Positions 24,269 through 33,025 are shown, counted from the first letter of the stretch. The stretch: DNA of 64,000 nucleotides from Streptomyces sp. CB01373 (GCF_002803075.1 NZ_NNBK01000017.1:124001-188000), one strand, 5' to 3'. Notes: generated by a model from the sequence alone, not told the origin. A program made the numbers and translations.

Positions 24269-25767
24269 GTCGGCTCCTCGGAGGTCGGGCGGTCCGCGGC
24301 GGTGAGCGGCGATCCGGCCGCCGTCGGTCCGTCGTCTTCACCGGCGGTCAGTGGCAGCAGCACCTGGAACCGGGTGTCGCCGGGCACCGACTCCACGTGG
24401 ATGGCACCGTGGTGCTTGTTGGCGACGATCCGCCAGGAGATGTCGAGACCGAGTCCGGTGCCCTGGCCGACCGGCTTGGTGGTGAAGAACGGGTCGAAGA
24501 TGCGGTCCCGGATCTCCGGCGGCACCCCCGGCCCGGTGTCCCGGAACTCGACCAGCAGCCGGTCGTCGTGGAGCGCGGTCCGCACGGTCAGGGTGCCCTC
24601 GCCGCCCGCGCCGTTCATGGCGCACACCGCGTTGTCGATCAGATTGGTCCACACCTGGTTGAGTTCGGCCGGGTAGGCGGGGATCCGCGGCAGCGTACGG
24701 TCGTACTCCCTGACGACCTCGATCCGCGGCCCGATCTTGCCGGACAGCATCAGCAGGGTGCTGTCGAGGAGTTCGTGCACATCGGCGACCTGGTAGGGGG
24801 CGCGGTCCAGCTGGGAGTACTGCTTGGCGGCGTCCACGAGCCGGGAGATCCGGGTGGTGGAGTCCGCGATCTCGTCCATCAGCAGTTCCGTCTCCACCGT
24901 GTAGTTGAGCCACCCCACCGCGCCCGGCAGGATTTCCTCGTCGACGGCCGCCGCGACCTGCTCCAGCCAGTCGACGTCGAGGCCCGCCTGCACGAACGTG
25001 GGCGCCAGTTGCGGGCCCTGGTCGATGCCGTGGTCCTCCAGCCAGTCGGTGAGGGCGTCCTCGCGGTCGGCGGCCTGGAGCGGGCTGAGATCCGGGGCCT
25101 TGGCGACCCGCTCGGCCGTACGCTCCTGGATCTCCATGAGGCTGGTCAACTGGTCCCGGGTGAAGGGTCCTTCGGCGATCACGGCGAGCTTGCGCCGCAT
25201 CTTGGCCACCCGCTCCCGCAGCGTGGCGGTGGCCCGGACGGCCGCCGCCGCGGGGTTGTTGAGCTCATGGGTCAGTCCGGCGGACAGCGAGCCGAGCGCC
25301 AGCAGCCGCTCACGCTGCCCGACAGCCGCCTGGGTGCTCTTCGACCCGAAGAACAGCCCCTCCAGCAGGTGCACCGCCATCGGGAACCATTCCCGCATGA
25401 TGTCCGCGAACGCGTCGGCGGGCAGCACGAAGAACCGCGTCGGCTCCGTGACCCGCATCGAGTTGATGTAGACCTGCCGCAGCCGGTCCCCGAGATACGC
25501 CTGCATGGCGCCCGAGTACACCCCGCGCTGCGAGGTCCGGCTGACCTCCACGTCGTCGCCGCCGACCCGGCGGGAGAGCACCACCGTGCCCTCGATCATC
25601 ACGTAGAAGCAGGTGGCCGGCTCGCCCTCGGTGTACACCGGGCCGGGCTCGTACCTCTCCACCCGACCCTCGGCGCACAGCCGGCCCAGCTGCTCGGGCC
25701 GGAGCTTCTCGAACAGGAACAGCGAGCCGATCTCACCGGCGCCGCACGGCATCCGCCTGCCGCTCAC
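24265..25767 (-). CDS. sensor histidine kinase with N-terminal cyclic-nucleotide-binding-type domain
   Basis: A 500-residue soluble kinase. Residues about 15-130 form a cNMP-binding-type beta-roll (FEKLRPEQLGRLCAEGRVERYEPGPVYTEGEPATCFYVMIEGTVVL). A HisKA region follows with SLSAGLTHELNNPAAAA, the phospho-accepting His being near residue 167, then a long helical insert, and an HATPase domain with NLIDNAVCAM (N-box, about 376), DTGPGVP and GTGLGLDISWRIV. There is no membrane span, so the signal is cytoplasmic. GTG at 25767 overlaps the stop of the upstream receiver-flavoprotein gene by four bases (GTGA), so the two are expected partners: kinase and response regulator. Whether cAMP or another ligand binds cannot be judged; the Arg of the phosphate cassette is not obvious. 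Confidence 0.9.
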   Translation of the reverse strand: MSGRRMPCGAGEIGSLFLFEKLRPEQLGRLCAEGRVERYEPGPVYTEGEPATCFYVMIEGTVVLSRRVGGDDVEVSRTSQRGVYSGAMQAYLGDRLRQVYINSMRVTEPTRFFVLPADAFADIMREWFPMAVHLLEGLFFGSKSTQAAVGQRERLLALGSLSAGLTHELNNPAAAAVRATATLRERVAKMRRKLAVIAEGPFTRDQLTSLMEIQERTAERVAKAPDLSPLQAADREDALTDWLEDHGIDQGPQLAPTFVQAGLDVDWLEQVAAAVDEEILPGAVGWLNYTVETELLMDEIADSTTRISRLVDAAKQYSQLDRAPYQVADVHELLDSTLLMLSGKIGPRIEVVREYDRTLPRIPAYPAELNQVWTNLIDNAVCAMNGAGGEGTLTVRTALHDDRLLVEFRDTGPGVPPEIRDRIFDPFFTTKPVGQGTGLGLDISWRIVANKHHGAIHVESVPGDTRFQVLLPLTAGEDDGPTAAGSPLTAADRPTSEEPT

Positions 25768-27440
25768 GACTGCTCCAGGTAACGGTGGACGAGCAACACG
25801 GCCATGGCTCCCTCTCCGACGGCGGACGCGACCCGCTTGGCGGACTCCGCCCGCGCGTCACCGGCGACGAACACGCCGGGCACGTTGGTCTCCAGGTGGT
25901 ACGGCGGCCGGTCCAGCTCCCACCCCGGGGGCGGCCGGCCGTCGGCGGTGAGGTCGGGCCCGGACAGGATGAACCCGCGCTCGTCCCGCAGCACCGTGCC
26001 ATCCAGCCAGTCGGTCCGCGGCGCCGCGCCGATGAACACGAACATCCACTGCGCGTCGACGAGTTCACTCTCCCCTGTGACGGTGTCGCGCAGGGCCAGC
26101 TTCTCCAGGTGGCCCGAGCCGTGCGCGGCGTCCACGACGGTGCCCGTGCGCACGGTGATGTTGGGGGCCTCCTCGATCTGCTGGATCAGGTAGTACGACA
26201 TCGACGCCGCCAGCGACGCCCCGCGCACCAGCAGCGTCACCGACTTCGCGCCCCGGGACAGGTACATCGCGGCCTGCCCCGCGGAGTTGGCGCCGCCGAC
26301 GATGTAGATGTCCTGCCCCTGGCAGGAGGACGCCTCGGTCAGCGACGAACCGTAGAACACCCCGCACCCGGTCAGCTCCTCCACGCCGGCCGCCGGAAGC
26401 TGCCGGTAGGACACGCCGGTCGCCAGGATCACGCTGTGCGAGGCGACCGCCGAACCGTCGGAGAACCGCACGATGCGCGCCGCGCCGCAGACCTCGAGGC
26501 CGGTCACCTCGCGCGCGGTCAGGATCTCCGCGCCGAACCTCGTCGCCTGCCGACGGGCCCGGTCGGTGAGCTGGGCACCGGAGACGCCGTCCGGGAATCC
26601 GAGGTAGTTCTCGATCCGGGAGCTCTGCCCCGCCTGCCCACCGGTCGCCGAGCGCTCCACGAGCACCGTCCGCAGCCCCTCGGAGGCCCCGTAGACGGCC
26701 GCGCCGAGCCCGGCCGGGCCGCCGCCGACCACCACCAGGTCGTAGAAGTCGGCCGCCGGTGTCGTCGCGAGCCCCACGTGGGCCGCGAGTTCGGCCGGCT
26801 CCGGCTCGAGCAGTGTGGTGCCGTCCGGGGTGACCACCAGCGGCAGCCGCTGACCGTCCTGCCCGGCCGCGGCCAGCAGCCGCCCGCCCTCCGGCTCGTC
26901 CGAGGAGTACCAGCGGTACGGCACCTGGTTGCGGGCCAGGAACTCCCGCACCTGGGAGGACCGCGCCGACCAGCGGTGCCCCACCACCTTCGTGCTCGGC
27001 ACCGGCCGGTAATCGCTGCTCCGCCAGACCTGGAGCAGGTCGTCCAGGACCGGGTACAGCTTCTCCTCGGGCGGGTCCCAGGGCTTGAGGAGGTAGTGGT
27101 CGAGGTCGACCACGTTGATCGCGTCGATCGCCGCGTCGGTGTCCGCGTACGCGGTCAGCAGCACCCGCCGGGCGCCCGGATGGATGTCCAGAGCCCGTTC
27201 GAGGAACTCGATGCCGTTCATCCGCGGCATGCGGAAGTCGGCCAGGATCACGGCGACGGGATCGCCCCGCAGCTTCAGCTCGCGCAGCGCGTCCAGCGCG
27301 GACTCACCGGACTCGGCACGCACGATCCGGTACGCACCGCTGTAGCGCCGCCTGAGATCCCGGGCGACGGCGCGGGACACCCCCGGATCGTCGTCCACGG
27401 TCATGATGACGGTCCGCGCCTGCTCCTGGGCCTGTGTCAT
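25764..27440 (-). CDS. receiver domain / Grx-like / thioredoxin-reductase-like FAD fusion protein
   Basis: A 558-residue fusion. Residues 11-140 are a CheY-like receiver: TVDDDPGVSRAV acid pocket, ILADFRMPRMNG with the phospho-Asp, LLTAYAD, and YLLKPWD Lys. Residues about 150-220 look like a glutaredoxin fold but show SARSSQ where Cys-x-x-Cys would sit. From about 230 a thioredoxin-reductase-like flavoprotein follows: VVVGGGPAGLGAA for FAD, RIENYLGFP, an NADPH Rossmann motif IVGGANSAGQAA (about 380), and FVAGDARAESAKRVASAVGEG. The TrxR redox CxxC is absent: the matching segment reads GCGVFYGSSLTEASSCQG. The protein may therefore read out NADPH or a bound ligand rather than reduce a disulfide. 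ATG at 27440; first gene of the three-gene unit. Confidence 0.92.
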   Translation of the reverse strand: MTQAQEQARTVIMTVDDDPGVSRAVARDLRRRYSGAYRIVRAESGESALDALRELKLRGDPVAVILADFRMPRMNGIEFLERALDIHPGARRVLLTAYADTDAAIDAINVVDLDHYLLKPWDPPEEKLYPVLDDLLQVWRSSDYRPVPSTKVVGHRWSARSSQVREFLARNQVPYRWYSSDEPEGGRLLAAAGQDGQRLPLVVTPDGTTLLEPEPAELAAHVGLATTPAADFYDLVVVGGGPAGLGAAVYGASEGLRTVLVERSATGGQAGQSSRIENYLGFPDGVSGAQLTDRARRQATRFGAEILTAREVTGLEVCGAARIVRFSDGSAVASHSVILATGVSYRQLPAAGVEELTGCGVFYGSSLTEASSCQGQDIYIVGGANSAGQAAMYLSRGAKSVTLLVRGASLAASMSYYLIQQIEEAPNITVRTGTVVDAAHGSGHLEKLALRDTVTGESELVDAQWMFVFIGAAPRTDWLDGTVLRDERGFILSGPDLTADGRPPPGWELDRPPYHLETNVPGVFVAGDARAESAKRVASAVGEGAMAVLLVHRYLEQS

Positions 27441-27792
27441 GCGGCTGTCACCCCGCGTTCTCGGGGATGGGCGTCCCGGTGCGCCCCCGTCGCCACCGCG
27501 CCGGCTCCTGCCCATCGTATGTGCGCCCGTCCCGTTTCGCTGCCTTGCGCCGGGCCGGGAGCGCCGGTGCCGCCGGGCCCCGTAAAGCCCGGGTTTATTG
27601 GACGCCCCACGCACCCGTCGTCATTCAGTGGGCAGAGCGATCAGCGATATACGGAACGGCGGAATGCGTGATGCGCCATACGGCCAGCCGTCATGAATTC
27701 GGTCGTAAGGACATGGCTTCACCAAGTAAGTCAAGACTTATCTTGAGGGAATTCTGACCGTATGGTGTGGCTCGAATCGAAGGAGCCCCCTG
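27441..27792. other. divergent region with lower-GC helR leader
   Basis: A 352-base gap between the flavoprotein gene (left) and helR (right). From about 27600 to 27780 the base composition is clearly less GC-rich than its surroundings, with ATATACGG, GAATTC and AAGTAAGTCAAGACTTATCTTGA. Two dyads are seen: ACGGC-CA-GCCGT (27680-27691) and TCAAGA-CTTA-TCTTGA (27731-27746). A CCGGGC/GCCCGG hairpin at 27573-27592 followed by TTTATT could stop rightward readthrough. No gene is supported here. Confidence 0.5.
27731..27746. promoter_or_regulatory. dyad upstream of helR, candidate operator
   Basis: TCAAGA, four bases, TCTTGA: a perfect 6-4-6 inverted repeat 47 bases upstream of the helR start, in the AT-richer leader. 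Published helR genes are preceded by a rifamycin-associated element; I cannot recall that consensus well enough to say whether this is one. Confidence 0.45.
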
Positions 27793-29874
27793 TTGTCGGA
27801 AATGAATGATTCCGCTGTGCGTGCGGTTGAATCGGAGCAGGATTATGTGTCCTCCTTGTATGAGTTGCTCACCGAGCGGATTTCCGAGGCGCGAGTACAC
27901 CGAGCGAGTGTGCTGAAGGCCCCTGCGGACAGCGCCGGTGAGGCATACGAGAGAGAAATCGCCGCCGAGCGTCTGACCAAGGAAATCGGCCGGCTGGAGA
28001 GCGCCGAAAAGGGGCTGGTCTTCGGGCGCATCGACTGGACGGACGGCCCGGCCCTGCGCATCGGGCGGATCGGACTGCACACGGAGGAGGATGACCTGCC
28101 TCTGCTCGTGGACTGGCGCGCGAACGCGGCGCGCCCCTTCTACGAGGCGACACCGGTCCACCCGATGGACCTGCGGCGGCGCCGGCACCTGCGCCTCGAG
28201 GAACGCACGGTCATCTCGGTGAGCGACGAACTGCTGGACGGGACCGCGCCGACCGACGAGGACGTCGTGGGGGACGGCCCGTTGACCGAGGCTCTGTCGG
28301 CACGGCGTACGGGCAGGATGCACGCGGCCGTCGCGACGCTGCAGGCCGAGCAGGACGAGATCGTCCGCTCCGCCCACCGCGGGGTGACCGTGGTGCAGGG
28401 CGGGCCCGGCACCGGCAAGACAGTGGTGGCCCTGCACCGGGCGGCCTATGTCCTGTACGCGTTCCCGCGCGCCGCGGAGGAGGGTGTCCTGGTGGTGGGC
28501 CCGAACGCCCGGTTCCTCGACTACATCTCCCAGGTCCTTCCCTCGCTCGGAGAGAACGACGTCGTTCTGGCGACCTGCCGGCAACTGGCCGGAGTGTCCA
28601 CGGACACGGTGGACCCGTTCGACACGGCGCGTCTCAAGGGCAGCTCCGACCTCGCCGACGCCTTGGCCGGCCTGCTGTGCGTCCACCAAGCCCCCGCCGG
28701 TGACTTCACCGTGCGGGTCGGACAGGAACTGGTTCACCTGTCCGGCGAGGAAGTCGCCACGGCACGCGACGCCGCCGTGGCAGCCGCACCCGGGCACAAC
28801 CCCGCGCGCCAGGTGTTCAAGGAGCTCCTGGTCGACGCCGTCACCGACGCGATGCGACGAGACATGGGCGACCTCCTGGAGCAGATCGACGCCGATGCCG
28901 AAAGGATGACGGGCATGGACCTCGACCGGTTCACGGGAGCCGCCCAGCGCCGTGCCGAAGGTGCGGCCGACCCAGGTCCGGTCCACGAGCTGGACCTGGA
29001 CGCCGTCCGAGCCGATCTCCTCGACGACGCCGGCGTCGACCGGGCGGTCGAGGTGCTGTGGCCGCGGCTGGTACCCGGCGACCTCGTGAAGGCGCTCCTG
29101 ACGAACGCCGGCGCTCTCGCCGAGCACCTGACCCGCCTGACCGCGCGGGAGCGATCCCTTCTGCTGCGCGGTCCGGACGACCCGTGGACCGATGCCGATG
29201 TGCCGTTGCTGGACGAGGCGGCGAGCCTGGTCGACGGCCCCTTTGAGCGGACGTACGGGCACGTCGTCGTCGACGAGGCGCAGGAACTGACCGCCATGCA
29301 GTGGCGGATGATCGTCCGCCGCTGCCCGGCAAGGGCGATGACGCTGGTGGGTGACTTCGCCCAGGCAGGCCCGGTCGCGACAGCACGCGACTGGAAGGAA
29401 GCACTGAGCCCCCACGTCGGACCGCGGTTCAAACTGCACAACCTGACCGTCAGCTACCGCACCACGCAGGAGATCCTGGAGAGCGTCCGGGACCTGCTCA
29501 CGCGGATCGCTCCGGACCAGAAACCCACACGGTCACTGCGAAGCGGTGAGCGCCCTCGCACCGTGACCACACCTCCGGACGGGTTGGTCACCGCCGCCGT
29601 TCAGGAACTCCGCGCCCAGAGCACCGCGCACCCGGGCGAGCTTCTGGGAGTGATCTGCGCGGACACCAGGGTGAGCGAGCTGACGGCCCGGGGCATCGCT
29701 CACCACGCACGCATCGTGCCGGCGTCCGAAGCACGCGGCCTGGAATTCGACGGGGTCGTCGTGATGAACCCCGAGGAAATCATCACGGCCCGCCCCGGTG
29801 GGGAAAGGGACTTGTACGTAGCCCTGACCCGGGCCACCAAACGCCTCTGCACAGTCACCGTCCAGCCCGCCTGA
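27793..29874 (+). CDS. helR: HelR-type RNA polymerase recycling/protection ATPase
   Basis: A 693-residue superfamily 1 helicase-like ATPase of the HelD/HelR group. An N-terminal helical arm (SEQDYVSSLYELLTERISEARVHRASVL) is followed by GRIDWTDGPALRIGRIGLHTEEDDLPLLVDWRANAARPFYEATP, a HelD/HelR signature, then the Walker A GGPGTGKTVVALHRAAYVLY (about residue 203), Walker B VVVDEAQELTAMQWRM (about 490), and C-terminal ARGLEFDGVVVMNPEEI and DLYVALTRATKRL motifs. In Streptomyces HelR removes RNA polymerase from DNA and can displace rifamycins, giving tolerance. The start is TTG at 27793 with AAGGAG seven bases upstream; the ATG three codons later is poorly spaced. It is monocistronic, with a distinct low-GC leader. 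Confidence 0.92.
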   Translation: MSEMNDSAVRAVESEQDYVSSLYELLTERISEARVHRASVLKAPADSAGEAYEREIAAERLTKEIGRLESAEKGLVFGRIDWTDGPALRIGRIGLHTEEDDLPLLVDWRANAARPFYEATPVHPMDLRRRRHLRLEERTVISVSDELLDGTAPTDEDVVGDGPLTEALSARRTGRMHAAVATLQAEQDEIVRSAHRGVTVVQGGPGTGKTVVALHRAAYVLYAFPRAAEEGVLVVGPNARFLDYISQVLPSLGENDVVLATCRQLAGVSTDTVDPFDTARLKGSSDLADALAGLLCVHQAPAGDFTVRVGQELVHLSGEEVATARDAAVAAAPGHNPARQVFKELLVDAVTDAMRRDMGDLLEQIDADAERMTGMDLDRFTGAAQRRAEGAADPGPVHELDLDAVRADLLDDAGVDRAVEVLWPRLVPGDLVKALLTNAGALAEHLTRLTARERSLLLRGPDDPWTDADVPLLDEAASLVDGPFERTYGHVVVDEAQELTAMQWRMIVRRCPARAMTLVGDFAQAGPVATARDWKEALSPHVGPRFKLHNLTVSYRTTQEILESVRDLLTRIAPDQKPTRSLRSGERPRTVTTPPDGLVTAAVQELRAQSTAHPGELLGVICADTRVSELTARGIAHHARIVPASEARGLEFDGVVVMNPEEIITARPGGERDLYVALTRATKRLCTVTVQPA

Positions 29875-30056
29875 CGACTCGGCGCCCGCGCCGTCGCCAC
29901 GAGCGCACCCGGCGCGGTACAGACACCGGCCGGCCCGCGCGCACGGGGCTGCTCGCCGCCTCACCGCTCGTGGCGGCACCCACCGCCCGCTCCGGTGATC
30001 GGCCGGTGGGGGAGACTGGACCGGGAACCGGCTCACGACACAGGGAGGAACACGGC

Positions 30057-30929
30057 ATGACGCGCCCGATCACGGCAGGGGTGGACGGATCGGAGGAGAG
30101 CCTCGCCGCACTGGCGTGGGCGGCACGGGAGGCCGAGCGACGCGGGCTGCCGCTGCGCGTGGTGCGGGCCTGGCGCCACGAGGTGCACGACGCCTTCGAC
30201 GTGGGCGACCGGGACACCCAGCAGGCGTGGGTGCGTGAGTCGGTCGCCGAGGCCGCCAGGACCGTCACCGAGCGCCACCCGGGCCTGGACGTGACCGCCG
30301 ACGCCGTGGAGGGCGATCCCGTGCCGGCTCTGCTCGGCGCCGCGGCCGAGTCGGAGACGCTGGTGCTCGGCTCGCGCGGACGGGGTGTTCTCGTCGGGTT
30401 CCTGGTCGGCTCCGTGGGACAGCAGGTGATCGCCGGCACCGAGCGGCCGGTCCTCCTGGTGCGCGCCGGGGACCGCCCCGCCGCCGAGGCCGCGGGCCGG
30501 GAGGTCGTCGTGGGCCAGCAGGGCGCCCCCGAGGACAGCGCGGCGGCCCTGGAGTTCGCGTTCACGACCGCCGCCGCGCGCGGCGCCGGGGTGCGGGCGG
30601 TACGGGCCTGGACGCTGCCGCCGGTCTTCGCCTACAGCCCTGGCTCGCTCCGGCTGCTCGACGAGGCCGGCGGCCTGGAGCCGTACGAGCGCAAGGCGCT
30701 GGGCGCGGCGCTTCAGCCGTGGCGGGAGCGCTTCCCGGATGTCCCCGTCGTCGAGCACGTGGAGATGGGCAGCGCGGGCCAGGTCCTGCTGGCCGCGGCC
30801 GGGAACGCCCAGCTCCTGGTCGTGGGACGCCGGGCACGCCGGACGGCGGTGGGAGCGCGCATCGGCTCCGTCGCGAGCGGGATGCTGCACCACGCCGGCT
30901 GCCCGGTGGCGGTCGTCCCGCACCCGTGA
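30057..30929 (+). CDS. tandem universal stress protein
   Basis: A 290-residue protein of two USP domains. The first opens with ITAGVDGSEESLAALAWAAREAERRG and ends with the ATP-binding loop VLGSRGRGVLVGFLVGSVGQQVIAGTERPVLLV (G-2x-G-9x-G-S/T type). The second begins VVVGQQGAPEDSAAALEFAF and ends VVGRRARRTAVGARIGSVASGMLHHAGCPVAVV; its first loop lacks the usual Asp-Gly-Ser. Such proteins respond to redox, hypoxia or growth arrest in actinobacteria. ATG at 30057 has GGGAGGAA eight bases upstream. The stop codon is separated by one base from the stop of the convergent DUF4032 gene. Confidence 0.93.
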   Translation: MTRPITAGVDGSEESLAALAWAAREAERRGLPLRVVRAWRHEVHDAFDVGDRDTQQAWVRESVAEAARTVTERHPGLDVTADAVEGDPVPALLGAAAESETLVLGSRGRGVLVGFLVGSVGQQVIAGTERPVLLVRAGDRPAAEAAGREVVVGQQGAPEDSAAALEFAFTTAAARGAGVRAVRAWTLPPVFAYSPGSLRLLDEAGGLEPYERKALGAALQPWRERFPDVPVVEHVEMGSAGQVLLAAAGNAQLLVVGRRARRTAVGARIGSVASGMLHHAGCPVAVVPHP

Positions 30930-30930
30930 C

Positions 30931-32169
30931 TCACCCGGACGTCGTGTCCGGGGCCTCGCGCGCCCCGGGCAGGACGTTGCTGACGTAGTCCTGCACGGCG
31001 GTGCCCAGGCCGATGTCGTGCTGCGCCCGCTCGGACAGGTACCAGCGGTGCTCCAGCAGCTCATGGTAGAGCTGGGCCGGGTCCATGGCGCCGCGCAGCT
31101 CGGACGGCACCGCCCGCACGGTGGGGCGGAACACCTCCCGCACCCAGCGGTGCGCCAGCACCTCCGGGCGTGCGGCGTGCGGACGCCCGGCGCCGGGAGC
31201 GTAGTCGTCCTGGGTGGCCATCCAGCTCTCCAGGTCGTTCAGCAGCCGCCGCGCCTGGTTCTCCTCGGTGTCCAGGCCGGTCAGGCGCAGCAACTGCCGC
31301 TGGTGGTGGCCGGCGTCGACGACCTTGGGCACGAAGGTGACCGTGTCGCCGGTGGCGGAGCTCTCGATCTGCATCTCGGCCACGTCGAAGCCGAGGTCGT
31401 TCAGCCGTCTGATCCGGCGCTCGATGTAGTGGTACTTGCCGGCCGGGTAGACCGAGGTACGGGTCAGCTCCTGCCACAGCCCCCGGTAGCGGGCGCAGAT
31501 CTCGGTGCCGAACTCGATCGGGTCCACCGAGGGGTGCAGCGCCCCCGACGCCTCCAGGTCCAGCAGCTCGCCGCTGATGTTGACGCGGGCCAGGTCGAGG
31601 TCGTACTCCCGCTGCCCGGGGCTCAGCCGCCGGTGCAGCTCGCCGGTCTCGGCGTCCACCAGATAGGCGGCGTACGCGCCGGCGTCGCGCCGGAACAGCG
31701 TGTTGGACAGCGAGCAGTCCCCCCAGGCGAACCCGGCCAGGTGCAGCCGCACCAGCAGGACGGCCAGGGCGTCCATCAGACGGTGCATGGTGGCCGGGCG
31801 CAGCGTGGTCTCGAACATCGAGCGGTACGGCATCGAACCGCCCAGGTGCCGGGTGATCAGCACCGGTTCCAGCGGCTCGCCCGCGCCGTCGGTGCGGCCG
31901 GTGACCACGCCCAGCGCGTCCACCGCGGGGATGCCGAGCCGGTCCAGGTCGCGCAGCAGCTCGTACTCGCGCAGCGCCGGGCGTTCGGCGAGTTCCTTGA
32001 CGGCGATCACCTCCTCTCCGGCGCGGGCGTAGCGCACGACGTGCCGGGAGATGCCGCGCGGCAGTGGCACGAGGTACTCCGCCGGCCACTCCTCCAGCGG
32101 TGTCCGCCACGGCAGTTCGAGCAGGAGCGCGGGGTGCTCCGGGTTGGTGGCGCTGATCTGCAAGCCCAT
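30931..32169 (-). CDS. DUF4032 protein, lipopolysaccharide-kinase-like fold
   Basis: A 412-residue actinobacterial protein of the DUF4032 family. An N-terminal kinase-like domain is suggested by EEVIAVKELAERPALREYELLRDL (Lys and Glu), FAWGDCSLSNTLFRRDAGAYAAYLVDAETGEL (catalytic-loop Asp-x-x-x-x-Asn and metal-binding Asp) near residues 150-180, as in aminoglycoside-kinase/LPS-kinase relatives. The C-terminal DUF4032 part starts near residue 215 (CARYRGLWQELT). No substrate is known. ATG at 32169 is ten bases after the MBL-fold gene stop on the same strand, so the two form an operon. The full set of kinase residues suggests real phosphotransfer, but that is inference. Confidence 0.88.
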   Translation of the reverse strand: MGLQISATNPEHPALLLELPWRTPLEEWPAEYLVPLPRGISRHVVRYARAGEEVIAVKELAERPALREYELLRDLDRLGIPAVDALGVVTGRTDGAGEPLEPVLITRHLGGSMPYRSMFETTLRPATMHRLMDALAVLLVRLHLAGFAWGDCSLSNTLFRRDAGAYAAYLVDAETGELHRRLSPGQREYDLDLARVNISGELLDLEASGALHPSVDPIEFGTEICARYRGLWQELTRTSVYPAGKYHYIERRIRRLNDLGFDVAEMQIESSATGDTVTFVPKVVDAGHHQRQLLRLTGLDTEENQARRLLNDLESWMATQDDYAPGAGRPHAARPEVLAHRWVREVFRPTVRAVPSELRGAMDPAQLYHELLEHRWYLSERAQHDIGLGTAVQDYVSNVLPGAREAPDTTSG

Positions 32170-32179
32170 GGCAGGAACC

Positions 32180-32926
32180 CTAGAGGGCGCGTTCCCGGGC
32201 CCGCAGCGCCGCCTGCCGCACCGGACCGCGGTGCACGGGGCCGTGGCCGGGCAGCAGCAGGTCCCCCTCCAGGTGTTCGAGCCGGTCCAACGAGTCCAGT
32301 GCCTGGGCGCGTTGGTGGTGGAACATGTCGGGCAGCAGTTGCGGTCCGGTCAGCCGCGAGGTGGGGTGGCCGCTGACCAGGGCGTCGCCGGAGACCACCA
32401 CGCCGGTGTCCGGCAGGTGGAAGACGGTGTGGCCCTGGGTGTGGCCGGGCGTGTGCACCGGCACGGGCCGCCCCGGCAGGTCCAGCGGTCCCTCGGCCGG
32501 GAACGGCTCGGGCGCGGCGACCGGGACGTGGGCGGTGCCGCCGAGGCGCAGCGCGTGCACGGCCCAGGGCAGCACGCCGGGCCGCCAGCCGTTGCGCAGC
32601 ACCTGCCCGACGGTCACCTGATGCAGGAACTCCCGCCGGGCGTGCGGCAGTTCGGCCTCGTGCAGATGCACCGGGGTGCCGTGGGTGAGGCGCAGGTACT
32701 CGGCGGAGCCCAGGTGGTCGTTGTGCGCGTGGGTGAGCAGCACGGCCGCGACCGCCTGGGGCGAACTTCCCACCGCTGTCAGTGAGTCGAGCAACTGCTG
32801 CCGGTCGGCGGGGTAGCCGGTGTCGATCAGCGTGGCGGCGTCGCCCTCGGTCAGGATCACCCAGTTCGTGCTGCTGCCGTGCACCAGATAGGTGCCGTCG
32901 GCGACCTGTTGGACGTCCGCGCGCAT
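32180..32926 (-). CDS. MBL-fold metallo-hydrolase
   Basis: A 248-residue metallo-beta-lactamase-fold hydrolase. The signature THAHNDHLGSAEYL (HxHxDH, about residues 65-70), the His of HTPGHTQGHTVFHL (about 158), the Asp of VVSGDALVSG (about 180) and the final His of LLPGHGPVHRG (about 226) make a full two-metal site. Family members cleave thioesters, lactones, phosphodiesters or beta-lactams. ATG at 32926 is preceded by GAGGAG and starts the protein at RADVQQVADGTYLVHG, a standard MBL start. It leads an operon with the DUF4032 gene, an arrangement that suggests a shared pathway. Confidence 0.93.
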   Translation of the reverse strand: MRADVQQVADGTYLVHGSSTNWVILTEGDAATLIDTGYPADRQQLLDSLTAVGSSPQAVAAVLLTHAHNDHLGSAEYLRLTHGTPVHLHEAELPHARREFLHQVTVGQVLRNGWRPGVLPWAVHALRLGGTAHVPVAAPEPFPAEGPLDLPGRPVPVHTPGHTQGHTVFHLPDTGVVVSGDALVSGHPTSRLTGPQLLPDMFHHQRAQALDSLDRLEHLEGDLLLPGHGPVHRGPVRQAALRARERAL

Positions 32927-33025
32927 CTCGCTCCTCGTTCCCGGGTGACTGCCCGACGGGGGACAGCCAACCAGATGGGTCCGGGGGCAGTGCAAGCGCG
33001 GACGCGCACAGTGCCGGTGGGCAGG

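Noticed and set aside
27434..27757. 107-codon open frame in the helR leader
   Set aside because: No ribosome site, no homology, and crosses the AT-rich leader with a composition change; it is probably noncoding.
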